Assembly (NCBI RefSeq): GCF_002002705.1
Contig: NZ_MUNS01000030.1
Coordinates: forward strand, 1-64,000
Origin: Polaromonas sp. C04
Lineage (GTDB): Bacteria > Pseudomonadota > Gammaproteobacteria > Burkholderiales > Burkholderiaceae_C
Reading direction: 5' to 3'
DNA length: 64,000 nucleotides
The notes beneath the pieces are model-generated. The model ran no database searches. It saw nothing but the letters and a program-made list of their open reading frames with translations, and was not told the DNA's origin. This document shows positions 1 to 9,878 of this stretch, one piece after another (position 1 is the first letter of the stretch; each line of letters opens with the position of its first letter). Made by a program: the position numbers and the translations under genes.

Positions 1-1
1 G

Positions 2-124
2 CGCAGCGGCGGGGGCGGGGGCGATGGCGGTTTCCGCAGCCCTTATGGCGCCGGCCCGCGTGGCGGCGGCCGCAGTGGTGGTGGCGGAGGCGGCTACGGC
101 GGGGGCAGCAGCAGCGGTTACTGA
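2..124 (+). CDS. C-terminal tail of a glycine-rich protein, probably an RRM RNA-binding protein (5' truncated by window)
   Basis: The reading frame enters from the left edge and ends at TGA 122-124. The 40 visible residues are almost only Gly with interspersed Arg, Ser and Tyr (GGGGGY, GGGSSSGY at the very end). This is the usual tail of small bacterial RRM (RNP-1) RNA-binding proteins, but the RRM domain itself lies outside the window, so the family is an inference from composition. A strong palindromic terminator follows 18 bp after the stop. Confidence 0.55.
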   Translation, partial: RSGGGGGDGGFRSPYGAGPRGGGRSGGGGGGYGGGSSSGY

Positions 125-141
125 ATCCCCCGGACATCCTG

Positions 142-167
142 AAAAAGGCTCCCATGGGAGCCTTTTT
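142..167. terminator. bidirectional Rho-independent terminator
   Basis: A perfect 26-bp palindrome, with the arm AAAAAGGCTCCCA followed by its complement, has A-runs on one side and T-runs on the other, so it works in both directions. It lies between the convergent ends of the glycine-rich gene (stop at 124) and the SDR gene (stop at 218). Confidence 0.85.
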
Positions 168-217
168 GCTTTCCGGCCCCCGCAAGGTGGTATTTGTATG
201 CTATCGAATCCGGAGCA

Positions 218-994
218 TCAAGGTTCGCTTTCGCGCCGCTTTCGAGGCCGCCCGGCCAGCGCCCTGTCGAACAGCGCGTTCGGCAGCAGGCGCAGCAGTT
301 TGGCCGCGACGCCCATCTGCCATGGAATTACCCGGTAACGGACACCGGCCTCGATGGCCCTGAACGCCTGCCCGGCAAAGTCCTGCGGCGGCATCAGGAA
401 CGGCATGGCATAGCGATTCTTCTGCGTCAGCGGCGTGTCGATGTACCCCGGACAAAGCGTGACGACCTTGACGCCGCTGGCGCGCAGTTCGCCGCGCAGG
501 CTCTCGCAGTAGGTGATGACGGCCGCCTTGCTCGCGCAGTACGCGCCGTGCCCGGGCAGGCCGCGGATACCGGCCACGCTGCCGATGCCGACCAGGGTGC
601 CGCTGCCGCGCTGCACCATGGCGTCGATGAAGGGCTGGAACGTGGCGGCCATGCCGATGTTGTTGGTGGCAAAGGTGCGTGCCATCACGTCGATATCACC
701 GCGCACGGCCGAGTCGATACCGATGCTGATGCCGGCGTTGGCGATCACCACATCGGGCACCCCCTGGGCCGCGATGCAGGCGTGGCCCGCGCTCACGATG
801 CTGTCCGGCAGCGCCACGTCGGCACTATAGATTTGATAGCTGCCTGCGCTGATCCCTTGCCGGTTAGCCCATGATTCGATCTCTGAAGTGCGGCGCGCCA
901 CCAGCGCCAGCCGATAGCCCGCCCGGGCAAAGCGCGCCGCCAGCGCCTGGCCAATACCGCTGGAGGCGCCGGTGATGAAGACGAGTCCGGTCAT
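218..994 (-). CDS. SDR family NAD(P)-dependent oxidoreductase
   Basis: A 258-residue classical short-chain dehydrogenase. The cofactor-binding TGASSGIG is at residues 8-15, the NAG motif follows strand 4, and the catalytic Ser (GSVAG) and YxxxK (YCASK) lie in the expected order, so it should be an active cytosolic NAD(P)-dependent oxidoreductase. The substrate cannot be read from sequence. It starts 3 bp after lptC and is probably the last gene of the kdsD-kdsC-lptC operon. A family S repeat (824-872) is read in frame and encodes about residues 42-57, in the turn after the cofactor-specificity arginines (ARR), where this family usually has a shorter, non-repeat linker. Confidence 0.9.
   Translation of the reverse strand: MTGLVFITGASSGIGQALAARFARAGYRLALVARRTSEIESWANRQGISAGSYQIYSADVALPDSIVSAGHACIAAQGVPDVVIANAGISIGIDSAVRGDIDVMARTFATNNIGMAATFQPFIDAMVQRGSGTLVGIGSVAGIRGLPGHGAYCASKAAVITYCESLRGELRASGVKVVTLCPGYIDTPLTQKNRYAMPFLMPPQDFAGQAFRAIEAGVRYRVIPWQMGVAAKLLRLLPNALFDRALAGRPRKRRESEP
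824..872 (+). repeat. family S dispersed repeat, copy in the SDR gene
   Basis: Core ACTAT-N7-ATAGC at 824-840, then 20 nt, then the GGTTAGCC-like 3' end at 861-872. It is read in frame (antisense to its own orientation) within the SDR gene. Confidence 0.75.
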
Positions 995-997
995 GCC

Positions 998-1639
998 CTA
1001 TTTCGCGACCGGGGGCCTGGCCGGACTCGGCACCAGCAGCCCCTTGACACGCCCCTTGAGATCGAGCACGCCTTCGTAGTTGTCGTAGTCCATCGAGTCG
1101 CCCGTGAACTGATCATTGCCCCGCGTCAGGGTGACGGGTTTGTTGGAGGAGACGCGCTCGCTGTTGGTGTAGGCGTTCAGGAATTCGCCGCGGAATTCCA
1201 GACGCGGCAGGACGTGACCGGCGGCGTCGGTAGCGGGCTCGCGCACCACGATGGCGTTGCCAAACAGCTGCACCTGCGAGGCGTCGCTGTTGCTCAGCGC
1301 GCGGTTGCCGGTAGCCACGGTGATGCGCCCCTGCGGGCTGATCGAGCGGATGCGCGCATTGCTGATTTCCAGCGTGTCGGTGTCGGGATAGTGGCGCCCC
1401 TCGGTGCCGAACACCTCGCTCTTGAGGTGGCCCGCGCCATCGAAGGTCTTGACCGCAAATTTGCGCATGAAATAGTCGGGCTCGTGGCGCACCGGCGCCG
1501 CAGGCTCGGGCGCGCCAAAAATGGGCGTGTTGCGCACCAGCCAGTAGGTGCCCAGCGCCAGCACCGTCATCAGGATGACGGGCAGGTAGATGGCCACGCG
1601 CTCCCACAGATCGCGCAAAACGGCAACCGGCCTGTTCAC
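998..1639 (-). CDS. lptC: LPS export ABC transporter periplasmic protein LptC
   Basis: A 213-residue protein with one N-terminal membrane anchor (residues about 15-36) and a periplasmic beta-rich domain with the typical LptC start after the anchor (PDYFMRKF-like region near residue 55). LptC links the inner-membrane LptBFG extractor to the LptA bridge for LPS transport. Its ATG overlaps the kdsC stop by 4 bp (ATGA), so kdsD, kdsC and lptC are translationally coupled. The usual followers lptA and lptB are absent here, and an SDR gene takes their place. Confidence 0.88.
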   Translation of the reverse strand: MNRPVAVLRDLWERVAIYLPVILMTVLALGTYWLVRNTPIFGAPEPAAPVRHEPDYFMRKFAVKTFDGAGHLKSEVFGTEGRHYPDTDTLEISNARIRSISPQGRITVATGNRALSNSDASQVQLFGNAIVVREPATDAAGHVLPRLEFRGEFLNAYTNSERVSSNKPVTLTRGNDQFTGDSMDYDNYEGVLDLKGRVKGLLVPSPARPPVAK

Positions 1640-2187
1640 GCGCGCGGCTCCTGCCCCGCCAGCAGCGCCGCATACTGGCCGCTGGCGACCAGCAGCAGGT
1701 CACAAAATTCGCGCGCCGCGCCCTCGCCGCCGCGGGCCTGCGTCACATACTGCGCGGCGGCCCGCACCTCGATGTGGGCGTTCGCCGGGGCGCAGGCGAA
1801 GGCGCAGCCGCGCATCACCGCGAGATCCGGCCAGTCGTCGCCGATGGCGGCGGCCTGGGGCCAGTCCAGCCCGAGCGCGCGCAGCGTCGCCTCGGCGGCC
1901 GGGCGCTTGTCTTCCGTGCCGTAATGCACCTCGGTGATGCCCAGCGCCTGCAGCCGCGCACGCAGCGGCTTCGAATCGCGCCCGGTGATCACCACCGGCG
2001 TGATGCCGGCCCTTTGCAGCAGCTTGAGGCCGTGCCCGTCCAGTGTGTGGAAGCGCTTGAGGGTCTCGCCCCGATCGGAGAAATACAGGCCGCCGTCGGT
2101 CAGCACACCATCCACGTCGAAAAAGGCGACGCGGATGCCCTGCGCCAGCAGCAGCAGCCCGGGTGCGAAGGACAGCGTGGGGGTCAT
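1636..2187 (-). CDS. kdsC: 3-deoxy-D-manno-octulosonate 8-phosphate phosphatase (HAD family)
   Basis: A 183-residue type C0 HAD phosphatase. The nucleophile motif FDVDGVLTDG is at residues 23-32, a TGRDS segment provides motif II, and GDDWPDL is the Mg-binding motif IV. KdsC makes free KDO for lipid A/inner core synthesis. It overlaps kdsD upstream and lptC downstream by 4 bp each, a compact KDO/LPS operon. The GDDWPD motif and neighbours separate it from other HAD phosphatases. Confidence 0.93.
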   Translation of the reverse strand: MTPTLSFAPGLLLLAQGIRVAFFDVDGVLTDGGLYFSDRGETLKRFHTLDGHGLKLLQRAGITPVVITGRDSKPLRARLQALGITEVHYGTEDKRPAAEATLRALGLDWPQAAAIGDDWPDLAVMRGCAFACAPANAHIEVRAAAQYVTQARGGEGAAREFCDLLLVASGQYAALLAGQEPRA

Positions 2188-3161
2188 ATCACTTTCGCGC
2201 GCATCAGGTCGTTGCTATTGAGCGCGCCGCACAGCCGGCCCTGCGCGTCCACCACCAGCACGCTGGTGATGCGGTGCTGCTCCATCAGCTCGACCGCGTC
2301 CACCGCCAGTGCATCGCCGCGGATGGTGCGCGGCGCGGGATGCATGACATCGCGCACGGCGGCGGTGCGCAGATCGGCACCTTTTTCGATCAGGCGGCGC
2401 AGGTCGCCGTCGGTGAAGATGCCCAGCACGCGGTCCTCGCCATCCACCACGGCCGAAGCGCCCAGTCCCTTGGCGCTCATCTCCCGCATCAGGTCGCTAA
2501 AGGTTGTGTGCAGGCCCACGCGCGGCACCGCGTCGCCCGTGCGCATCACGTCGCTCACATGGGTCAGCAGCTTGCGCCCGAGCGCGCCGCCGGGGTGCGA
2601 ACGCGCAAAGTCCTCGGCCCGAAAGCCGCGCGCGTCGAGCAGCGCCACCGCGAGCGCATCGCCGAGCGCCAGCTGCGCCGTGGTGCTGGCCGTGGGTGCC
2701 AGATTCAAAGGGCAGGCTTCCTTTTCGACACCACAGTCCAGCGTCTCGTCGGCGTGCTGCGCCAGCGTTGACTGCAGGCCGCCGGTAATGGCCACCAATG
2801 GCACGCCGAGCCGCTTGAGCACCGGCAGGATCGAGATCAGCTCTTCACTCTCGCCGCTGTAGGAGATGGCCAGCACCAGGTCGATCGCCTTGATCATACC
2901 GAGGTCGCCATGCCTGGCTTCGGCCGGGTGCACGAACATCGCCGCGGTGCCGGTGGAGGCCAGCGTGGCGGCGATCTTGCGCCCGACATGGCCGCTCTTG
3001 CCCATGCCCATGACGACCACGCGGCCGCGCACCTCGAGCATCCTGCGCACGGCGCGCGCGAACGAGCCGTTCACGCGGGTCTTGAGGCCGAGCACGGCGG
3101 CGGCCTCGATGTCGAAGGTTTCGCGGGCCAGCCGGATCACCTGTTCGGTATCAAATGTCAT
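2184..3161 (-). CDS. kdsD: arabinose-5-phosphate isomerase (KpsF/GutQ/KdsD family)
   Basis: A 325-residue protein with an N-terminal SIS sugar isomerase domain (about residues 35-170, with GMGKSGHVGRK and SYSGESEE phosphosugar-binding segments) followed by two CBS domains (about 205-325). It converts ribulose-5-phosphate to arabinose-5-phosphate, the first step to KDO. It heads the minus-strand kdsD-kdsC-lptC operon and is divergent from the Kef-type antiporter across 44 bp. Confidence 0.93.
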   Translation of the reverse strand: MTFDTEQVIRLARETFDIEAAAVLGLKTRVNGSFARAVRRMLEVRGRVVVMGMGKSGHVGRKIAATLASTGTAAMFVHPAEARHGDLGMIKAIDLVLAISYSGESEELISILPVLKRLGVPLVAITGGLQSTLAQHADETLDCGVEKEACPLNLAPTASTTAQLALGDALAVALLDARGFRAEDFARSHPGGALGRKLLTHVSDVMRTGDAVPRVGLHTTFSDLMREMSAKGLGASAVVDGEDRVLGIFTDGDLRRLIEKGADLRTAAVRDVMHPAPRTIRGDALAVDAVELMEQHRITSVLVVDAQGRLCGALNSNDLMRAKVI

Positions 3162-3205
3162 AGCCTTCCATTATCCGCGGGCATCGTGCTTGCTAGTATC
3201 GGGAC

Positions 3206-5191
3206 ATGTCCGCGCTGCAACTCACGCTGTTATACCTGCTGGCCGCGGTGCTGGGGGTGGTGGCCTGCCGCTCCCTGAAGCTGCCGCCCATGCTCGGCTA
3301 TCTGGCCGTGGGCGTGCTCATTGGCCCGCATGCGCTGGCGCTGGCGCAGGATTCGGAGGGCGTCAAGTACCTGGGCGAGTTCGGCGTGGTGTTCCTGATG
3401 TTCGTGATCGGGCTGGAATTCAACCTGCCCAAGCTGCGCGCCATGCGCCGCCATGTGTTTGGCCTGGGTCTGTTCCAGGTGCTGCTCACCATCGTGCTGG
3501 CGACGCTGGCCTCGCTGATGTTCGCCGCGATGGCGCCCACCCTGTGGCACATGCGCTGGCAGAGCGCGCTGGCGCTGTCCGGCGCCGTGGCGATGAGCAG
3601 CACCGCCATCGTGGTCAAGCTGATGGCCGAGCGGCTCGAGCTGGAATCCGAACACGGCCAGCGCGTGATGGGCGTGCTGCTGTTCCAGGACCTGGCCGTG
3701 GTGCCGCTGCTGGTGCTCATTCCCGCGCTCGGCTCCACCCCGGAAAGACTGCTGCTGGCCCTTGCTGTGGCTTCACTGAAGGCTATTGCTTTGATAGCGA
3801 TCGTGCTGACCGGCGGGCAGCGCCTGATGCGCTGGTGGCTGACCCTGGTGGCGCGGCGCAAGAGCCAGGAGCTGTTTGTGCTGAACCTGCTGCTGGTCAC
3901 GCTGGGGCTGGCCTGGCTGACCGAGCTGGCGGGGCTGAGCCTGGCACTGGGCGCCTTTATCGCGGGCATGCTGATTTCCGAGACGCAGTACAAACACCAG
4001 GTCGAGACCGATATCCGCCCGTTCCACGACGTGCTGCTGGGCCTGTTCTTCATCACCATCGGCATGCTGCTCGACTGGCACCCGGTCGTCGCACAATGGC
4101 CGCTGGTGCTCGTGCTGCTGACGCTGCCGGTGCTGTTCAAGCTGGTCATGATCACGGCCCTGGCCCGGGCCCTGGGCGCGACGGCCGGCACGGCCCTGCG
4201 CACCGGCCTGTACCTGGCGCAGGCCGGCGAGTTTGGTTTTGTGCTGCTCACGCTGGCCCGGGAAAACGCCCTGGTGCCACCGGCGCTGCTCGACCCGATC
4301 CTGGCCAGCATGGTGCTGTCGATGCTGGCCACGCCGTTGATCATCATGTACAGCAACCATATCGTGATGAAGCTGGTCAGCGGCGAATGGCTGCAGCAGT
4401 CGCTGCAGATGACCACGATTGCGCGCCAGTCGATCAACGCCAACCGGCACGTGATCATCTGCGGCTACGGACGCTGCGGCCAGAACCTGGCACGCATGCT
4501 CGAGCGCGAGAACATTCCCTACATGGCGCTGGATTTGGATCCGGACCGGGTGCGGCAGGCCGCCGCCGCCGGCGACTCGGTGGTATTTGGCGATGCCGGG
4601 CGCCTGCAGGCGCTGATCGCCGCCGGATTGGTGCGCGCCAGCGCCGTAGTGGTCACCTACCTCGACGTGCCGGCCGCCCTCAAGGTACTGGCCAACGCGC
4701 GCGCCCACGCGCCGCACGTGCCCGTCATCGTGCGCACCCAGGACGACCAGGCCCTGGACCAGTTGCGCCAGGCCGGCGCCACCGAAGTGGTGCCGGAATC
4801 CATTGAAGGCTCGCTGATGCTGGCCAGCCATGCGCTGGCGCTGGTCGGCGTGCCGATGCGCCGCGTGCTGCGCACGGTGCAGGACCAGCGCGATGCGCGC
4901 TACAACCTGCTCAAGGGCTATTTCCACGGCGCCGACGACGACACCGTGAACGAATTGAGGCAGGAGCGGCTGTCCACCCTGACCCTGCCGCCGGGCGCCC
5001 AGTCCATCGGCAAGGCGCTCGGCCAGCTGGCGCTGCAAGCCGTGGGCGTGCGGGTCGTCAGCCTGCGCCGCAGCAACGGCAAACCGGTGCCGCCCGACGA
5101 CACGCTGGCACTGCAGGACAGCGACACGCTGGTGCTGTCGGGCACACCCGAAGCCCTTGCCCTGGCCACCGACAAATTTCTGAAAGGCTGA
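3206..5191 (+). CDS. CPA2 family cation:proton antiporter with RCK domains (KefB/KefC/YbaL-like)
   Basis: A 661-residue inner-membrane protein. About 12 transmembrane segments fill residues 1-385, a Rossmann TrkA-N/RCK-N domain begins at about residue 414 ([10 protein letters not shown] nucleotide-binding loop), and a TrkA-C domain ends the protein. This is the Kef/YbaL architecture: proton-coupled K+ efflux gated by a cytosolic regulator. Whether glutathione gates it cannot be told from sequence. It stops 5 bp before apt. A family S repeat (3750-3798) is read in frame in a loop/membrane segment near residues 182-198. Confidence 0.88.
   Translation: MSALQLTLLYLLAAVLGVVACRSLKLPPMLGYLAVGVLIGPHALALAQDSEGVKYLGEFGVVFLMFVIGLEFNLPKLRAMRRHVFGLGLFQVLLTIVLATLASLMFAAMAPTLWHMRWQSALALSGAVAMSSTAIVVKLMAERLELESEHGQRVMGVLLFQDLAVVPLLVLIPALGSTPERLLLALAVASLKAIALIAIVLTGGQRLMRWWLTLVARRKSQELFVLNLLLVTLGLAWLTELAGLSLALGAFIAGMLISETQYKHQVETDIRPFHDVLLGLFFITIGMLLDWHPVVAQWPLVLVLLTLPVLFKLVMITALARALGATAGTALRTGLYLAQAGEFGFVLLTLARENALVPPALLDPILASMVLSMLATPLIIMYSNHIVMKLVSGEWLQQSLQMTTIARQSINANRHVIICGYGRCGQNLARMLERENIPYMALDLDPDRVRQAAAAGDSVVFGDAGRLQALIAAGLVRASAVVVTYLDVPAALKVLANARAHAPHVPVIVRTQDDQALDQLRQAGATEVVPESIEGSLMLASHALALVGVPMRRVLRTVQDQRDARYNLLKGYFHGADDDTVNELRQERLSTLTLPPGAQSIGKALGQLALQAVGVRVVSLRRSNGKPVPPDDTLALQDSDTLVLSGTPEALALATDKFLKG
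3750..3798 (-). repeat. family S dispersed repeat, copy in the Kef-type antiporter gene
   Basis: On the minus strand GCTAT-N7-ATAGC (3782-3798) is followed after exactly 20 nt by GGGCC. It is in frame in the antiporter, where it encodes an Ala/Ile/Leu-rich stretch. The 3' end is degenerate. Confidence 0.6.
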
Positions 5192-5196
5192 GACCC

Positions 5197-5745
5197 ATGA
5201 GCTCCACTACCGATTTTCTGCGCGCCCACATCCGCACCGTGCCGGACTGGCCGGCGCCCGGCGTGCAGTTCCGCGACATCACGCCGCTGTTACAGGACCC
5301 CGCGGTGTTTCGCGTGCTGATCGAGGCTTTCGTGCAGCGCTACCGGGATGCCGCCCTGCATGTCGACGTGGTGGCCGGACTGGACGCGCGCGGCTTCATC
5401 CTGGGCTCGGTGGTGGCGTACCAGCTGGGGGTCGGCTTCGTGCCGATCCGCAAAAAGGGCAAGCTGCCGTTCACCACGGTGGAGGAAACCTACGAGCTGG
5501 AATACGGCAGCGCCACGGTGGAGCTGCATACCGATGCGGTCAAGGCCGGAGACCGGGTGCTGCTGATGGACGACCTGATCGCCACCGGCGGCACCATGAT
5601 GGCGGGCAAGAAGCTGCTGGAAAAGCTCGGCGCCCACGTCATCGAGGGCGCCGCCATTGTCGATCTGCCCGAGCTTGGCGGCTCGGCCAAACTGCGCGCG
5701 AGCGGCATGCCTCTCTTTACGCTGCTGGATTTCGCCGGCCACTGA
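5197..5745 (+). CDS. apt: adenine phosphoribosyltransferase
   Basis: A 182-residue type I phosphoribosyltransferase with the PRPP-binding motif [13 protein letters not shown] near residues 124-136 and the Apt-type hood segment ([14 protein letters not shown]) at residues 14-27. It salvages adenine to AMP in the cytosol. It follows the antiporter gene by 5 bp on the same strand, so the two may be cotranscribed. Normal family length. Confidence 0.95.
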   Translation: MSSTTDFLRAHIRTVPDWPAPGVQFRDITPLLQDPAVFRVLIEAFVQRYRDAALHVDVVAGLDARGFILGSVVAYQLGVGFVPIRKKGKLPFTTVEETYELEYGSATVELHTDAVKAGDRVLLMDDLIATGGTMMAGKKLLEKLGAHVIEGAAIVDLPELGGSAKLRASGMPLFTLLDFAGH

Positions 5746-5756
5746 GGCAGATGCCC

Positions 5757-6248
5757 TCAGGTCACCGCCACGCGCCTGGGTTTGCTCGACATGCGCTTGG
5801 CGATGACCGCCCCCAGCGCCAGCGAGATTTCGAGCGCCAGCGCCGGCTGGCGGTTGGCCAGTTCGGCGAAGCGGATCGGGGTCAGGCACCACAGCTTGCA
5901 GGGGCCGGAGCCCACGGCGCTGGCGTTGCGCGGCTGACGCGAGAAGAACGCGCCTTCGCCCACCACCGAGCCGGCGCCGACCAGGGCCAGGCTCATGCGG
6001 CCTTCTTCATCCTCGTAATGCACGCTGAGCGTGCCGCTTTCGATGAAATACAGCGTGCGGTCCAGCGCACCCTGCTCGATCAGCACCTGGCCCTGGGCGA
6101 GCGCAAAGGGCTGCAGGTAGCTGCCCAGCACGTCCCATTGGGCCGTCGTCAGCGTCGGGTTGAACGCGTCATAGACCGAATCCAGGGCGATCGCCCGGAT
6201 TAAATCCTGCACATTGAATTTGACGGAGGCAGACGGCGGAAAACTCAT
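5757..6248 (-). CDS. cyclic nucleotide-binding domain (CNB) protein without HTH
   Basis: A 163-residue protein consisting mostly of one CNB/CAP_ED domain (residues about 40-150), with the glycine-rich turns typical of the fold (LIEQGALDRTLYFIESG, VGEGAFFS). No C-terminal helix-turn-helix is present, so it is not a Crp/Fnr regulator. It may sense a nucleotide or act on a partner. It is convergent with apt (11 bp apart) and downstream of mnmE on the same strand after a 90-bp gap. Ligand unknown. Confidence 0.8.
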   Translation of the reverse strand: MSFPPSASVKFNVQDLIRAIALDSVYDAFNPTLTTAQWDVLGSYLQPFALAQGQVLIEQGALDRTLYFIESGTLSVHYEDEEGRMSLALVGAGSVVGEGAFFSRQPRNASAVGSGPCKLWCLTPIRFAELANRQPALALEISLALGAVIAKRMSSKPRRVAVT

Positions 6249-6338
6249 GGTGCGATGAAGTGGAACGTAAGTGTTGGGCCGGCAGGAAAACTAACGGGTT
6301 ACAAATAATACGCCCGATTGTGCCATTGATGTGGCCGC

Positions 6339-7760
6339 CTACTTGCCGATGCAAAACTGCGAAAAGATCACGCCGAGCAGGTCGTCCGAAGTGAATTCCC
6401 CGGTGATTTCGCCCAGCGCGTTTTGCGCCAGCCGCAGCTCCTCGGCGAGCAGGTCCAGCGCCGGCGCGGCGGCTGCGAGATGGGCCGCCGCCTGCGCCAG
6501 ATGCTCGTCCACCCGGCGCAGCGCCTGCACATGGCGCTCGCGCGCAATGTAAACCCCCTCGGGCGCCGACTGCCAGCCCGCGATGTCCAGCAGGGTGCGG
6601 CGCAGCGCGTCGAGCCCGGCGCCGGTTTTGGCGGACAGCTGCACGCCGTTGCGCGGCGCACCGTCACGCGCATGGGCCGGCACGGCGTCGAGCTTGTTCC
6701 AGACCTCGACCACCGGAATATGTTTCGAGAGTTTTGTGGCCAATGCCCTTGCTATGTCTGCATCGGCCGCTCTATATTCTGTAGCATCCGCACGCGTCAG
6801 GTCGTGCAGGAACAGCACGGCATCGGCGCCCTCGATCTCGGCCCAGGCGCGCGCGATGCCGATTTTTTCGACCTCGTCGGCGCTCTCGCGCAGCCCGGCC
6901 GTGTCGATCACGTGCAGCGGCACGCCCTCGATCTGGATGGTCTGCGTCACCTTGTCGCGCGTGGTGCCGGGCACCGGCGTGACGATCGCCAGCTCGGCGC
7001 CGGCCAGCGCATTCAGCAGCGAGCTTTTCCCCGCATTCGGTTGCCCCGCGATCACCACCTTGATGCCCTCGCGCAGCAGCGCGCCCTGGCGCGTGCGTTG
7101 CATCACGCGCACCAGCGTTTGCTGCAGTTTGACGAGCTGCCCATGCGCGTCGGCCTGAGCCAGGGCGTCGATGTCTTCTTCCGGAAAATCCAGCGTCGCC
7201 TCGACCAGCATGCGCAGGTGAATCAGCGCGTCGCGCAGCGCATGGATCTCGCTGGAGAATTCGCCAGCGAGCGAGCGGCTGGCGCTGCGCGCGGCTGCGG
7301 CGGTCGAGGCGTCGATCAGGTCGGCGATGGCCTCGGCCTGCGCCAGGTCGATCTTGCCGCCCAGAAAGGCCCGCTCGGTGAACTCGCCCGGCTGCGCCAC
7401 GCGCAGGCCGGCGAGCCGCGGCCGACCGGTGGCCGGATCAACCTCGGCGCCGGCCGCCAGCACGCGCGCCAGCAGCAGCTGCAACACCACCGGTCCGCCG
7501 TGCGCCTGCAGCTCCAGCACGTCCTCGCCGGTATAGGAGTGCGGCGCCGGGAAGTGGATGGCCAGGCCCTGGTCGATGGCCGAGCCGTCCTGGTCGCGAA
7601 AAGCCAGGTACGTGGCTTCGCGCGCGCGCAAGGAGCGGCCGCACAGCGCTTCGATCACCGGCGCCAGCGACTTCCCGCTGAGCCGCACGATCCCCACGCC
7701 GCCGCGCCCGGGCGCCGTCGCGATGGCGGCAATGGGGTCCGAGTGGCGCGGCAGCGACAC
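6339..7760 (-). CDS. mnmE: tRNA uridine-5-carboxymethylaminomethyl(34) synthesis GTPase MnmE
   Basis: A GTPase that, with MnmG (also in this window), modifies U34 of tRNAs. It has the N-terminal folate-binding domain ([14 protein letters not shown]), a GTPase domain with G1 [10 protein letters not shown]3 DTAGLRE and G4 NKLD, and the diagnostic C-terminal CIGK. I choose the GTG at 7758-7760, because the frame extending upstream to 7835 only translates a family G repeat. From this start it is 473 residues, normal for MnmE. A family S repeat (6737-6785) is read in frame within the G domain (about residues 326-341), in the variable part between G3 and G4. It is downstream of yidC in the usual origin-region order. 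Confidence 0.96.
   Translation of the reverse strand: MSLPRHSDPIAAIATAPGRGGVGIVRLSGKSLAPVIEALCGRSLRAREATYLAFRDQDGSAIDQGLAIHFPAPHSYTGEDVLELQAHGGPVVLQLLLARVLAAGAEVDPATGRPRLAGLRVAQPGEFTERAFLGGKIDLAQAEAIADLIDASTAAAARSASRSLAGEFSSEIHALRDALIHLRMLVEATLDFPEEDIDALAQADAHGQLVKLQQTLVRVMQRTRQGALLREGIKVVIAGQPNAGKSSLLNALAGAELAIVTPVPGTTRDKVTQTIQIEGVPLHVIDTAGLRESADEVEKIGIARAWAEIEGADAVLFLHDLTRADATEYRAADADIARALATKLSKHIPVVEVWNKLDAVPAHARDGAPRNGVQLSAKTGAGLDALRRTLLDIAGWQSAPEGVYIARERHVQALRRVDEHLAQAAAHLAAAAPALDLLAEELRLAQNALGEITGEFTSDDLLGVIFSQFCIGK
6737..6785 (-). repeat. family S dispersed repeat, copy in mnmE
   Basis: Minus-strand reading gives GCTAC-N7-GAGC-like core (6769-6785), exactly 20 nt, then GGGCATTGGCCA. 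It is in frame within the MnmE GTPase domain. Confidence 0.65.
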
Positions 7761-7764
7761 GGGC

Positions 7765-7847
7765 TCAGTCGCTGCCGGGCCGCCCCAAGGCGACTGCTGC
7801 CCCCTCGAGGGGCAGCGCAGTACGCGCAGCGACAAGCGTGGGGGCCA
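7765..7847 (+). repeat. family G GC-rich repeat, copy between yidC and mnmE
   Basis: Full copy: GCCGGGCCGCCCCAAGG at the left, a central CCCCTCGAGGGG palindrome, and the right end ACAAGCGTGGGGGCC. It fills the yidC-mnmE gap and abuts the mnmE GTG start, so it forms most of the mnmE 5' leader. Confidence 0.85.
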
Positions 7848-7854
7848 TGTGATT

Positions 7855-9576
7855 TCAGAATTTGGGCAGGTGGAACTGCGGCGGCACGCCCATGCGGGTG
7901 TTGATGATCCACTGCTGCACGATCGACAGGGCGTTGTTGGTGATGTAGTACACCACCAGCCCGGCCGGGAAGAAGAAGAACATCACGGAGAACGCCAGCG
8001 GCATGATCCACATCAGCTTGGCCTGCATCGGATCGGGCGGCGCAGGGTTCAGCGCGGTCTGCAGCAGGGAGGTGGCCGCCATCACGAGCGGCAGGATGTA
8101 ATACGGGTCGGGCGAGGACAGGTCGTGAATCCACAGGATCCAGGGCGCGCCGCGCATCTCGACGCTGGACAGCAGCACCCAGTACAGCGCGATGAACACC
8201 GGAATCTGGATCATGATGGGAAAACAGCCGCCCATCGGGTTGACCTTTTCCTCGCGGTAGATCTTCATCATCTCCTGCTGCATTTCCTGCGGCTTGTCTT
8301 TCAGCCGCTCGCGCATGGCCATGATCTTGGGGTTGATGGCCTTCATCTTGGCCATGCTCGCGTAGGCCTTGGCGTTCAACCAGTAGAACGCGGCCTTGAG
8401 CAGCACCACCAGCGCCACGATCGACCAGCCCCAGTTGTCCAGGAAGCGGTGGATGTTGTAGAGCAGCCAGTACAGCGGCTTGGCCAGGATCGTGACCCAG
8501 CCGTAGTCCTTCACCAGTTCCATCCCGGGAGCAATCGACTCGAGTTTCTTTTCTTCCTGGGGGCCGGTGAACAGCCGCGCCTGCACCGAGCGGCTGGCGC
8601 CCGGCGCGATACTGCCCAGCGGCGTGATCATGCCGACCGCGTACAGATTGGTATCGACCTTGCGCGCGAACAGGTCGCGCTGGATGCCATCGCCGAGCAG
8701 CCAGACGCTGGCAAAGTAGTGCTGCACCATCGCCACATAGCCGTTGTCCGACTCCTTCTCGATGTCGACCTTGTTCTCGTCGATTTTCTTGAAGTCGATC
8801 TTCTGGTACTTCTTGGCCTCGGTGTAGACGGCCGGCCCGGTGAAAGTGGAATAGAACTTCGATGACTTTTCGGGCATGTTGCCGTCGCGTACCAGTTGCA
8901 GGTACAGCTGCGGCGAGACGGCGGCCGTGCCGGTATTGACCACATCGAACTTGACCGACATGACGTAGGAGCCGCGGTGCAGGGTATAGGTCTTGACCAG
9001 CTTGACGCCGCCCACGTCGGGCGACTCGAACTGGATCACCACGTCACTGGCGCCGTCCTGCAGCGTGCGCGCGCCGGGCACGACCGTCATCAGGGTCTTG
9101 TGGGTCGGGAAGCTGCCGCCGCCGGCACCCGCGATCAGGCCGGTCTGGGCCACGTACACGTGCTGCGGATCGTCCTGCAGCAGCACAAAAGGCTTGCTCT
9201 TGTCCTCGTCGCCGGCATCCTTGAGCAACTCGGCACGAATTACCGAGCCGCCTTCGGTATCGAAGGTCAGCTTGAGCACATCGGTAGTCACAACGATCTG
9301 CTGGCGCGGCGCGGCGGCCGTGGTGGCAGCCGGCAATGGGGCTACAGTCCCCGGTACTTGTGCGACAGGCGCTACAGAACTCGTAGCGCCGCTGCTCGTG
9401 GGCAGGCTGTCATGCCCCGCAGGCGGGTTCCCCGACGCCGGTGCCCTGGCCGTGACGGCAGCGGGCGATGGGAAGAAGGTGGCCTTGTGGCCGTTGTAAA
9501 CCTGCCATTGGTCCCACAGCAGAACCATGGAAAAACCAAAAATCACCCACAGGATGGTGCGGCGGATGTCGTTCAT
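7855..9576 (-). CDS. yidC: membrane protein insertase YidC
   Basis: A 573-residue insertase: an N-terminal membrane anchor (residues 7-22), a large periplasmic P1 domain, then the conserved Oxa1/Alb3/YidC core with five membrane helices (about residues 370-560; [20 protein letters not shown] region). It integrates membrane proteins, alone or with SecYEG. It overlaps yidD by 4 bp. The Ala/Pro/Ser-rich linker after the anchor contains an in-frame family S repeat (9339-9387). Confidence 0.97.
   Translation of the reverse strand: MNDIRRTILWVIFGFSMVLLWDQWQVYNGHKATFFPSPAAVTARAPASGNPPAGHDSLPTSSGATSSVAPVAQVPGTVAPLPAATTAAAPRQQIVVTTDVLKLTFDTEGGSVIRAELLKDAGDEDKSKPFVLLQDDPQHVYVAQTGLIAGAGGGSFPTHKTLMTVVPGARTLQDGASDVVIQFESPDVGGVKLVKTYTLHRGSYVMSVKFDVVNTGTAAVSPQLYLQLVRDGNMPEKSSKFYSTFTGPAVYTEAKKYQKIDFKKIDENKVDIEKESDNGYVAMVQHYFASVWLLGDGIQRDLFARKVDTNLYAVGMITPLGSIAPGASRSVQARLFTGPQEEKKLESIAPGMELVKDYGWVTILAKPLYWLLYNIHRFLDNWGWSIVALVVLLKAAFYWLNAKAYASMAKMKAINPKIMAMRERLKDKPQEMQQEMMKIYREEKVNPMGGCFPIMIQIPVFIALYWVLLSSVEMRGAPWILWIHDLSSPDPYYILPLVMAATSLLQTALNPAPPDPMQAKLMWIMPLAFSVMFFFFPAGLVVYYITNNALSIVQQWIINTRMGVPPQFHLPKF
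9339..9387 (-). repeat. family S dispersed repeat, copy in yidC
   Basis: GCTAC-N7-GTAGC on the minus strand (9371-9387), exactly 20 nt, then GGACTGTAGCCC. It is in frame in the low-complexity periplasmic linker of YidC. Confidence 0.7.
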
Positions 9577-9878
9577 GAAGACTTCTTTTGTGAGGAGTGT
9601 TGCGCGGAGTGCACGGACAGTTGGGTAAACAACCGGAGTTTTGCCAGAGGCAAGGTCTTCAATGTGTCAGGCACCGGATCGTGCCCGCCTTCGCACCAGG
9701 GATGGCAGCGCACCAGCCGCCTGAGCGTGAGGTAGCTGCCGGCCGCCGCGCCGTGCTGTTGCAGCGCCTGCAGCGAATAGGCGGAGCAGCTGGGCTCGAA
9801 GCGGCACGACGAGCCCAGCCAGGGGCTGAGCAGCAAGCGGTAGCCCTTGACGAGGGAAATCAGCAAGGTTTTGATCAT
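9573..9878 (-). CDS. yidD: membrane protein insertion efficiency factor YidD
   Basis: A 101-residue member of the YidD family with the conserved cysteine-rich core (SCRFEPSCSAY near residues 24-34, then RCHPWCEGGHDPVP). It is thought to assist YidC-dependent insertion. It overlaps yidC downstream (ATGA) and rnpA upstream by 4 bp, the standard rpmH-rnpA-yidD-yidC arrangement. Confidence 0.94.
   Translation of the reverse strand: MIKTLLISLVKGYRLLLSPWLGSSCRFEPSCSAYSLQALQQHGAAAGSYLTLRRLVRCHPWCEGGHDPVPDTLKTLPLAKLRLFTQLSVHSAQHSSQKKSS

Noticed and set aside
5738-5762. Hairpin CTGAGG/CCTCAG between apt and the CNB gene as a terminator
   Set aside because: The stem is only 6 bp and no T-tract follows on either strand.
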